Part shown: in pieces, positions 22,938 through 30,330 of the stretch
Numbering within the stretch: position 1 is the first letter of the stretch
Layout of the letters: every line of letters begins with the position of its first letter
Assembly (NCBI GenBank): GCA_035544515.1
Contig: DATKEG010000256.1
Location: 1-39,805 of the forward strand
DNA length: 39,805 nucleotides
From: DATKEG01 sp035544515
GTDB lineage: Bacteria > Acidobacteriota > Vicinamibacteria > Fen-336
Direction: 5' to 3'
Position numbers and translations under genes: made by a program
Notes under the pieces: model-generated
Databases searched by the model: none
What the model was told of the DNA's origin: nothing
The model's input: the letters and a program-made list of their open reading frames with translations, nothing else

Positions 22938-22988
22938 ATCCTCCTTCCGACGGTCCGGAGTACTCTAACGGCGGACCGGAAGGAGGAT
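22938..22988 (+). promoter_or_regulatory. Long hairpin burying the ribosome binding site of the downstream gene
   Basis: ATCCTCCTTCC (22938-22948) pairs perfectly with GGAAGGAGGAT (22978-22988). After a 3-base bulge (GAC, 22949-22951), GGTCCG (22952-22957) pairs with CGGACC (22972-22977). The result is a 17-bp stem with a 14-base loop containing the palindrome GAGTACTC (22958-22965). The right arm contains the AGGAGG (22981-22986) that serves the TTG at 22992. The same sequence could instead act as a DNA operator. Confidence 0.7.
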
Positions 22989-22991
22989 GAC

Positions 22992-24026
22992 TTGACCACG
23001 TCAGGCGCCGCCCGCGGGCGGCTGGGTGTCGGTCTCATCGGGCTCGGACGGCTCGGACGCGTGTACGCGCGAGAGCTCGCCACGCACATCCCCGTCACCC
23101 GTCTGGCGGCGGTGGCCGATACGAACGCCGCGGCGGCCGAGGACGTCGCCCGCGAGTTCGAGGTGCCCCGCTCGTACGTGGACCCCGAGGCCCTGCTCGA
23201 CGATCCGGGCGTGGACGCCGTGGTCATTGCCAGCCCCACCCGCACGCACCGCCCGCTGGCCGTCGCCGCCGCCCTTCGCCGCAAGCCGACCTTCTGCGAG
23301 AAGCCGCTCGCGCTCACTCTGCCGGAGGCCCTCGAGATCCGCGCCGCCGTCGAGAAGGCCGGCCACTTCTTCCAGATGGGCTTCATGCGCCGCTTCGACC
23401 CCGGCTACGCCGCGGCGCGGCGCCAGGTCGCGGAAGGCGTCATCGGCACGCCCGTCGTGTTCAAGTCCACCTCCCGCGACCCGCACCGGACGACGCTCGA
23501 ATACGCCGATCCGCGCAGCAGCGGCGGGATGATCCTGGACATGGGCATCCACGATTTCGACCTGGCCCGCTGGTTCATGGGCGAGGTGCGCACGGTGCAC
23601 GCCATCGGCGGCACGCTCGCCTACCCGGAGCTGAAGACGGTGGGCGACCTCGACAACGCGATCGTGAGCCTGATCTTCGCGGACGGCCGCCTGGGCGTGG
23701 TGGACCTGAGCCGCAACGGCGTCTACGGCTACGACATCCTGACCGAGCTGCTCGGCACCGCGGGCGCCCTGCGCATCGGCTGGCTGCGCTACACGCCGGT
23801 GATGGTGATGACCGAGAAGAAGGTGGCTCACGACACCATACCGCACTTCATGCAGCGGTTCGCCGAGGCCTATCCCGCCCAGCTCTCGGACTTCGCGGGC
23901 AACGTCCTCCACGGCCGGCCGCCCTCCGTGACGCTGGCGGACGGCGTCGAGGCGCTGCGCGTGGCGCTCGCCGCCACGCGGTCGTACCAGACCGGCCAGC
24001 CCGTCGAGGTGGCCTCGGTCGCCTGA
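22992..24026 (+). CDS. Gfo/Idh/MocA family NAD(P)-dependent oxidoreductase
   Basis: 344 residues. An N-terminal Rossmann fold has the dinucleotide loop GLIGLGRLGRVYA, then VVIASPTRTH and the family signature lysine in FCEKPLALTL. The C-terminal alpha/beta domain carries GGMILDMGIHDFDLARW, whose HDFD-type motif holds the catalytic His/Asp. It resembles inositol 2-dehydrogenase-type sugar or polyol dehydrogenases, but no inositol genes are nearby, so the substrate is open. No ATG fits: an ATG at 22987 meets a stop after two codons. A TTG at 22992 lies five bases after AGGAGG and is the likely start. That ribosome binding site is inside a 17-bp stem (22938-22988), suggesting translational control. 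Confidence 0.9.
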   Translation: MTTSGAARGRLGVGLIGLGRLGRVYARELATHIPVTRLAAVADTNAAAAEDVAREFEVPRSYVDPEALLDDPGVDAVVIASPTRTHRPLAVAAALRRKPTFCEKPLALTLPEALEIRAAVEKAGHFFQMGFMRRFDPGYAAARRQVAEGVIGTPVVFKSTSRDPHRTTLEYADPRSSGGMILDMGIHDFDLARWFMGEVRTVHAIGGTLAYPELKTVGDLDNAIVSLIFADGRLGVVDLSRNGVYGYDILTELLGTAGALRIGWLRYTPVMVMTEKKVAHDTIPHFMQRFAEAYPAQLSDFAGNVLHGRPPSVTLADGVEALRVALAATRSYQTGQPVEVASVA

Positions 24027-24125
24027 GGGGGAGCCGCCCACGTCGACGGTGCGCCGCCCGGGTCGCGCGTGCGCGCGAGCCCGCCTTCGGTTACGCTCCG
24101 GCGTTTCGGAGAGGTGGAGGCCCAC

Positions 24126-26900
24126 ATGAACTGGCGACCGTTGCTCGCGCTGGCCCTGCTCGGCCCCGCGCCGGTCCGCGCCCAGCCGGCTGTCGAGACA
24201 CCCGAGCCCGGCTACCGCGAAGCGGTCGCCGCCGCCACCACCGAGCCGCGGTTCCTCTCGCCCTGGGTGGCCGACCTGCCCGATCACCCGACCGTGCCGT
24301 CGCCGAAGGATTACCTCGGCCACATCGCGGGCGCGCCCGGCGAGCTGTCGCGGACGCCCAGGATCTACGGCTACTACCGTGCGCTGGCCGCGGCTTCCGA
24401 CCGGGTGAAGGTGGAGGTCATCGGAAAGACGGAGGAAGGCCGCGACATCCTGCTGGTCTTCGTGGGCGACGCGGCCAGCCTGCGCGACCTGGAGCGCTAC
24501 CGCCACGATGGGGCGGCGCTGGCCGACCCGCGCCGCACCGACGAAGCGGCGATGGAGCGGATCGTGGCCACCACCAAGCCCCTCTACATGCTGCACGGAG
24601 GGCTGCATTCGACGGAGACGGGCAGCCCCGAGATGCTCATGGAGCTGGCCTACCGCCTCGCCGTGTCTGACGTCCCGCACATCCGCCTCATCCGCGACCG
24701 GCTGATCGTGCTCATCAATCCCGTGGCGGAGCCCGATGGCCGCGACCGCGCCGTGGAGTGGTACTACCGCCACCTCAAGGGCCGGACCGATTTCGACGAC
24801 CTGCCGCCGCGGACGCCGCCCTACTGGGGCAAATACGTGTTCCACGACAACAACCGCGACGGCGTGCAGCGCAAGCTGGCCCTGACCCGCGCCACGCAGG
24901 ACGCCTTCCTGAAGTGGCATCCGGTGGTGGTGCACGACCTGCACGAGTCCATCCCCCTGCTCTCCATCTGGACGGGCACCGGACCCTACAACGTGAACCT
25001 CGACCCCATCGCCACGTCCGAATGGCACGCCATAGCCTTCCACGAGGTCACCACCCTCACCGGGTTCGGCATGCCCGGCGTGTGGACCTACGGCTTCGGC
25101 GAGGGCTGGGCGCACATCTACGCCGACTCCGTGGCCATGAACCACAATGCAATCGGGCGCGGGTACGAGACCTTCGGCAACACGACCGCGGACACGGTGG
25201 AGCGCGTGCTCGACCCCGAGCGCGAGCGCTACACGGGCAAGCCGGTGACGGAGCCCGACTGGTACCGCACCTCCCCCCCGCCGAAGAGGTTCCGCTGGTC
25301 GCTGCGCAACAACACGAACTACATGCAGACGGGCGTGCTCGCCGCCCTGCAGTACGCCGGGCTGCACGGCCAGGACATGCTGCGGCGGTTCTGGCGCCGC
25401 GGGCACAACGCGGTCCAGCGCGGGCGAACGGACAAGCCCTACGCGATCGCGATCCCGGAGAAGCAGGACGACGCGCGCCGCCTGGCGGAGATGGTCAACC
25501 TGCTTCGCGCGCACGGCATCGAGGTCCATCGCGCGCGGGAGGCGTTCAAGGTGGCGGAGGGCGACTACCCCGCGGGCACGTACCTGGTTCGCCTCGACCA
25601 GCCGTACCGCGGCTACGCCCTCGACCTGCTCACCCCGCAGAAGTACCCGGCCGACAAGGCGCCGTACGAGCCCTACGACGACGTCGCCTGGGCGCTGCCC
25701 GTGGCCCTGGGCGTCGAGGTGAAGACGATCGGCGACGAATCGGTGCGGGCGGTGAGCGCGGCGCTGGTGGCCGAGCCCCTCGTCCCCACCGGCCGCGTGA
25801 GCGGCGACGGAGGGTTCTACCTCGTGCGCGACACGGGCCAGGAAGCGCTGCTGGCCGCGCGCGTGCGGCTCGGCCGCTTCAAGGTGGAGGCGGCGGAGAA
25901 GCCGTTCTCGGCGGGAGGCGTGGACTACCCCGCCGGGTCCTGGGTGATGGCCGCGCAGCCCGACCTGCGCGCGGCGCTGGACGGCGTGGCCCGCGACCTC
26001 GCGCTCGAGGTCACGGCCGTGGCGGCCGCGCCCGACGTGCCGCGCCACGCGCTGGACCTGCCGCGCCTGGCCCTGCTGCAGGCCTGGGACGATACCGAGT
26101 CGGCCGGCTGGCTGCGCATGGTGTTCGACGACGAGAAGGTCCCCTACACCCTGATCATGGACGAGGACGTGCGCCGCGGCGGCCTGCGCGCGCGGTTCGA
26201 CGTGATCGTGTACCCCAACACCTACTCGAGCCTGAAGGAGATCGTGACCGGCATGGACCCGCGTCACGGGCCGCTGGCCTACACGAAGACCACGGAGTTC
26301 CCCAGCCACGGCACGCCGACCTCCTCCCCCGACATCACGGGCGGGTTCACCTGGGCCGGCATAGGGCACCTCGAGCAGTTCGTCCGCGCGGGCGGCGTGC
26401 TGGTCACGCTGGGCGGGGCCTCCACCCTGGTCCTCGACGGGGGGATCGCGCGCGACGTGGGGCGGGCGCGCGTCTCGGGCGTCTCCACCCCGGGCAGCGA
26501 GCTGCGGGCCCGCTTCCGCCGCCCGGATCACCCGCTCGCCTACGGGTACCCGGAGCAGACCTCGGTCTTTCGCGAGGACCGGCCGCTCTACACGGTGCGG
26601 CGCGCGGACGAGGGGCGGATCGTGATGCAGTGGGGGACGGAGCTGCCGACCGACGAGGACGAGGAGAGCGACGAGAGCGACGAGGGCGACGGCTCGAAGA
26701 AGGAGGCACTGGTGGTGAGCGGCGGGATCAAGGGCGCCTCCGAGGTGGAGGGCAAGCCCGCCATCCTCGACATCCCCACCGGGCAGGGGCGCGTCGTCGC
26801 CTTCGACTTCGATCCCATCCACCGCTACCAGACGCAGTCGGACTTCCGCCTGGTCTGGAACGCGATCTTGAACTGGAACGACCTGCCGCCGGTGCCCTGA
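24126..26900 (+). CDS. Secreted M14 family metallocarboxypeptidase, multidomain
   Basis: 924 residues. The signal peptide is MNWRPLLALALLGPAPVRAQ. The M14 zinc-carboxypeptidase domain covers about 50-400, with the zinc pair His161-x-x-Glu164 (GGLHSTETGS) and a third histidine in VVVHDLHES (His270 or His273). The region from about 600 on resembles the glutamine-amidotransferase-like domain seen at the C-terminus of related large M14 proteins (DVIVYPNTYSS, VRAGGVLVTLGGAS, GRVVAFDFDP). A highly acidic Asp/Glu/Ser tract (about 842-856, DEDEESDESDEGDG) interrupts it. GGAGG at 24116-24120 sets the ATG. It probably trims peptides outside the cytoplasm. It converges on a kinase gene. Confidence 0.87.
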   Translation: MNWRPLLALALLGPAPVRAQPAVETPEPGYREAVAAATTEPRFLSPWVADLPDHPTVPSPKDYLGHIAGAPGELSRTPRIYGYYRALAAASDRVKVEVIGKTEEGRDILLVFVGDAASLRDLERYRHDGAALADPRRTDEAAMERIVATTKPLYMLHGGLHSTETGSPEMLMELAYRLAVSDVPHIRLIRDRLIVLINPVAEPDGRDRAVEWYYRHLKGRTDFDDLPPRTPPYWGKYVFHDNNRDGVQRKLALTRATQDAFLKWHPVVVHDLHESIPLLSIWTGTGPYNVNLDPIATSEWHAIAFHEVTTLTGFGMPGVWTYGFGEGWAHIYADSVAMNHNAIGRGYETFGNTTADTVERVLDPERERYTGKPVTEPDWYRTSPPPKRFRWSLRNNTNYMQTGVLAALQYAGLHGQDMLRRFWRRGHNAVQRGRTDKPYAIAIPEKQDDARRLAEMVNLLRAHGIEVHRAREAFKVAEGDYPAGTYLVRLDQPYRGYALDLLTPQKYPADKAPYEPYDDVAWALPVALGVEVKTIGDESVRAVSAALVAEPLVPTGRVSGDGGFYLVRDTGQEALLAARVRLGRFKVEAAEKPFSAGGVDYPAGSWVMAAQPDLRAALDGVARDLALEVTAVAAAPDVPRHALDLPRLALLQAWDDTESAGWLRMVFDDEKVPYTLIMDEDVRRGGLRARFDVIVYPNTYSSLKEIVTGMDPRHGPLAYTKTTEFPSHGTPTSSPDITGGFTWAGIGHLEQFVRAGGVLVTLGGASTLVLDGGIARDVGRARVSGVSTPGSELRARFRRPDHPLAYGYPEQTSVFREDRPLYTVRRADEGRIVMQWGTELPTDEDEESDESDEGDGSKKEALVVSGGIKGASEVEGKPAILDIPTGQGRVVAFDFDPIHRYQTQSDFRLVWNAILNWNDLPPVP

Positions 26901-26919
26901 GGCGGCATCCGGCGATCGT

Positions 26920-28542
26920 TCACTTCCAGTCGAGGCTGAGGCGGCCACCGATGCGGGCCACGGCCACGTCGAGCCGCCGGGTCGCGCCGGGCGCGAACGT
27001 CCCGGAGATCCGGGACGTCTTCACGTTGTCGTCCCACCTCACCTGCACCGTCACCTCGTGGCGGCCGGGGGGGAGCGCCAGCACCTCCTGGACCACGCCC
27101 CGGCGCAGCTTCAGCGCGAGGATCCGGCGCGTGGCCTGGGCGCCGAAGTCCTCGTCGAAGACGGGGGCGCCGTCCACCCAGATCTGCAGGTTGCCGCGGC
27201 ACAGGTGGTGCTCGAACTCGATGGCGAGGCGCCCGGGCTCGCGCGCGTCCGGCGACGGTGACGGATCGGCTCCGCTCTCGGCCTCCGCGCCGGGAGCAGG
27301 CTGCGCATCCGCCGGCTCATCGCCGAGCGCGGCGAGGGTGGGCGCCACCACCGCGGCCGCCGGCGAAGGCACGGGCGGGGGCGCGGCGGGCGCCGGCGCG
27401 GGCGGTCGCGCGCCGGCATCGTCGCTCCAGAGCGTCTCCGCTTCCTGGACCACGGCCGCCTGTCGGACGGCCGCGACGATGCGCCGCCAGAAGCGCGCGT
27501 CGCCCGGGCGCACGTAGAAGTAGACGGCCGTGGTCGCGGCCAGGAGCGCGACGAGCACGAGCCGCGTCCGCCAGGGCCTCCGCCGCACGGGCCGGGCCGC
27601 GGCCACCGGCGCGGGCGGCCGCGCCGGCGGCATCCCGGCGGTGGAAACGAGGGTGCCCTCGCCGGCCTCCGGCGCCGTCCAGCCGCCGCGGTGGCGGGGG
27701 GGGCGGCCGGCCAGGACGTCCTCGACGTCCTCCGCCATCATTCGCCCATCTCCGTAGCGGTCGCCGGGGTCCTTGGCCATGGCCCGCGCGACGACGTACT
27801 CGGCGTCGGCCGGGATCTCCCGTCCGATCTCGGCGAGCGGCTTCGCGTGCTGATAGGCGACGCGGGTCAGGATGCCCGGCACGTTGGGCGCCTCGAACGG
27901 GGGCCGGCCGGCCAGCAGCAGGTAGGCCACGGAGCCGAGCGAGAACAGGTCGGTGCGCGCGTCCACCGGCTGTCCCAGCGCCTGTTCGGGCGACATGTAG
28001 AGCGGCGTGCCGAAGAACTGGCCGGGCGAGGTGTAGTTCGACGCCTCCAGCTTGGCGATGCCGAAGTCCATGATCTTCGGTTCGCCCGAGGGCAGGACCA
28101 TGATGTTGGCCGGCTTCACGTCGCGGTGGATGACGCCTTGCGCGTGCGCGTAGCGCAGCGCGTCGGCCACCCGGCCCACCAGGCGCAGCGCGTCGCGCCA
28201 TTCGAGCGGCCCCTCGGCCACGCGGTCGGCCAGGGTGCGGCCCTGGAGGTGCTCGAGGGCGATGTAGAGCATTCCCTGCGCGGCGTCCCGGCCGACGTCG
28301 TGCACGACCACGATGCCCGGGTGGGCGAGGCGGGCCGCGATGCGGGCCTCGGCCAGGAAGCGGCGCTCGAAGTCCTCGCGCTCCCGGTCGGTGGGCGCCA
28401 GGGCGAGGCGGATGGTCTTGAGCGCGATGGTGCGGCCCAGCGCGGGGTCGTGGGCCTCGTAGACCACGCCCATCATGCCGCGGCCGAACTCCCCGCGGAT
28501 CTCGTAGCGCCCGATCCGGGCGGGCTGGGTGGGTCCCTCCAA
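26920..28542 (-). CDS. Transmembrane Ser/Thr protein kinase with unrecognised C-terminal domain
   Basis: 540 residues in PknB-like order. The kinase domain covers 11-285: glycine loop GEFGRGMMG, Lys42, HRDVKPAN with catalytic Asp141, and DFG Asp159. A Pro/Ala/Arg juxtamembrane segment and one membrane helix (about 326-344; LVLVALLAATTAVYFYV) follow, then a Pro/Ala-rich linker and a 103-residue domain (438-540) that would lie outside the cytoplasm. That domain is about half identical to the one at the left edge of the window and is not a PASTA domain. The start is a TTG; an in-frame TGA just upstream excludes a longer product. CATAAC six bases before the TTG may be a -10 box of a leaderless transcript. 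The gene lies 44 bp downstream of the phosphatase gene on the same strand. Confidence 0.92.
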   Translation of the reverse strand: MEGPTQPARIGRYEIRGEFGRGMMGVVYEAHDPALGRTIALKTIRLALAPTDREREDFERRFLAEARIAARLAHPGIVVVHDVGRDAAQGMLYIALEHLQGRTLADRVAEGPLEWRDALRLVGRVADALRYAHAQGVIHRDVKPANIMVLPSGEPKIMDFGIAKLEASNYTSPGQFFGTPLYMSPEQALGQPVDARTDLFSLGSVAYLLLAGRPPFEAPNVPGILTRVAYQHAKPLAEIGREIPADAEYVVARAMAKDPGDRYGDGRMMAEDVEDVLAGRPPRHRGGWTAPEAGEGTLVSTAGMPPARPPAPVAAARPVRRRPWRTRLVLVALLAATTAVYFYVRPGDARFWRRIVAAVRQAAVVQEAETLWSDDAGARPPAPAPAAPPPVPSPAAAVVAPTLAALGDEPADAQPAPGAEAESGADPSPSPDAREPGRLAIEFEHHLCRGNLQIWVDGAPVFDEDFGAQATRRILALKLRRGVVQEVLALPPGRHEVTVQVRWDDNVKTSRISGTFAPGATRRLDVAVARIGGRLSLDWK

Positions 28543-28586
28543 CGGGGCGTTATGCTCTCACGGAATACGGAATCCGGCGCGGTCGC

Positions 28587-30233
28587 TCAGGGAAGGATCT
28601 CGCGCAGCGTCCGGCCGTCCTGCTCGGGGTAGTCGAGGCCGAGCAGGGCGCCGAGCGTGGGCGCGACGTCCTCGGGCCCGCTCTCGGCGTCGTAGGTGCC
28701 GGGCGGCACGCCCGCGCCCATGAACACCACCGGCACGTGGCGGTCGTAGTCGTGGACGGTGCCGTGGGTCGTCCCGCCCAGGTAGGAGCTCACGTAGACG
28801 TACGGCTTGAGCCGCGTCACGAGGTGCGCGCTGCGCGGCTGGAAGAACGCGTTGCGGAAGAGCGGGAACTCGGGGTCGTCCGCGGGCGGCTCGCCGAGCA
28901 GGTCCGCGTGCGTGTAGACGCGGTCCACGAGGCCGCTCTCCATCAACCCGTCGATCACCGCCTTCTCGACCTCGGCCCGATGGCGCCGCTGCCGGCCCAG
29001 CGCGTCGAGGTCCAGGTAGACGTTCGGACCGTCCCAGGTCGCGACGAGCCCGGTGGCGCCGGGAAAGCGCGCCTGCAGGGCGGCCTCGACCGGCTTGCGC
29101 AGCTCGTCCGGACCGGCGCGCCGGGCGGCCACGCCCCGCGCCTGCAGCACTTCCACCAGCGGGAGCACGCCGTGGTCGGCGGAGAGCGCCACCAGCACGC
29201 GCGAGAGTCCCACTCTGCGGTCCAGCTCGTCGAAGAGCTGCTGCAACGCGCGGTCGACCCGCAGGAGCTGGTCCATCAGCTCCTGGCTGTCCGGACCGTA
29301 GGTGTGGCCGATCGAATCGGTGGCCGAGAGCCCGACGGCCAGCAGGTCCGTGTCGTCGTCCGCGCCCAGACCGTGGGCGGAGATCGCCGCGAGGGCCGCC
29401 GCCAGGACGATCTCGTCCGCGAACGGCGTGCGGCGCAGGTCGTCGTAGTAGAGGTCTTCGGGCGGCCGGCCGCGGATCGCGTGGGGGAACACCGTGTCCT
29501 CGCTGTCCCATTCGCCCTTGACGTCGTCCGGCCCCGCGTACTTCAGGTACACGGCTTCGTCGGCCAGGAGCCGCGTCCACTTCCGGGTGGCATACCCGTC
29601 CGGCAGCTTGCGCTCGTTGAAGGCGGTGAGCCAGGCGGGGGGCTCGGGCATGTAGTAGGTGCTGGTCACCATGGCCCCGCCCGTGCCGTACCAGTAGGCC
29701 GCGTCGGCGCGGTGTCCCCCCATGAGGATGGCCGAACGGTCCTTGCCCGCCACCCCCACCACGCGCGAGCGCGGCGAGTGCCTCTTCAGCACGTCCCCGA
29801 GGGTGAAGCCGATGAAGTTCCGCGGAGAGGCGCTCCGCCCGCGGCCTCCCACGGCCGCGTGGACGGGGTCGTCCACCACGTTCATGATCCGGCGGCTGAC
29901 CGAGTCGTACCAGTCGTTGCCCACGATGCCGGAGTGCTTCGGGCTGCGGCCGGAGAGGAACACGGAATGGCCGGGGCCCGTCTCGGTGCAGGCATGGCGG
30001 AAACGCGCGTTGCGGAACACCGCGCCGCGTTCCCGCAGGGTCTTCAGGCCGCCGGTATACAGGGGCGCGAAGCGCGTGAGGTAGTCGAACCGCATCTGGT
30101 CCACGGAGAGGGCGAGCACGAGGCGTGGCCGCTCGGCGGCCGCCTCGAGGGCGGGGGCCGGGCTCCGCACGCCGAAGCCGGCGAGGCCGCAGGTGAGAAG
30201 GAGGAGCCAGGCCCGGCGTGGTGAGAAGCGCAT
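28587..30233 (-). CDS. Secreted PafA-like alkaline phosphatase (alkaline phosphatase superfamily)
   Basis: 548 residues with a signal peptide (core AWLLLLTCGLAGFG). The di-zinc site is marked by LSVDQMRFDYL (Asp45), SATDSIGHTYG, SADHG and GGTTHGT. The nucleophile is Thr85 in CTETGPGHS. Asn106 (GIVGNDWYD) and the pair Lys164/Arg166 (AGKDRSAIL) occupy the positions of Asn100, Lys162 and Arg164 in the phosphate-irrepressible monoesterase PafA, and the following AAYWYGTGGAMVTSTYYM also resembles it. Phosphate monoester hydrolysis is therefore more likely than the diester activity of NPP relatives. The ATG at 30233 follows AAAAGGA. Downstream on the same strand is the kinase gene; upstream is a 97-bp divergent gap to the Omp85 gene. 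Confidence 0.88.
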   Translation of the reverse strand: MRFSPRRAWLLLLTCGLAGFGVRSPAPALEAAAERPRLVLALSVDQMRFDYLTRFAPLYTGGLKTLRERGAVFRNARFRHACTETGPGHSVFLSGRSPKHSGIVGNDWYDSVSRRIMNVVDDPVHAAVGGRGRSASPRNFIGFTLGDVLKRHSPRSRVVGVAGKDRSAILMGGHRADAAYWYGTGGAMVTSTYYMPEPPAWLTAFNERKLPDGYATRKWTRLLADEAVYLKYAGPDDVKGEWDSEDTVFPHAIRGRPPEDLYYDDLRRTPFADEIVLAAALAAISAHGLGADDDTDLLAVGLSATDSIGHTYGPDSQELMDQLLRVDRALQQLFDELDRRVGLSRVLVALSADHGVLPLVEVLQARGVAARRAGPDELRKPVEAALQARFPGATGLVATWDGPNVYLDLDALGRQRRHRAEVEKAVIDGLMESGLVDRVYTHADLLGEPPADDPEFPLFRNAFFQPRSAHLVTRLKPYVYVSSYLGGTTHGTVHDYDRHVPVVFMGAGVPPGTYDAESGPEDVAPTLGALLGLDYPEQDGRTLREILP

Positions 30234-30330
30234 CGAGAGTCCTTTTCCGTGAGAGGTTCCCGTACCGTACCGGACGCCGCCCGCCACCGCAAACCTGGCC
30301 GCCGATTGACTCGGACCGGGTCGCGGCCGC

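Noticed and set aside
23001..26948. Minus-strand frame of over 1300 codons antisense to the oxidoreductase and M14 genes
   Set aside because: It has a His/Val/Arg/Gly-biased composition typical of an antisense shadow and spans two unrelated real genes.
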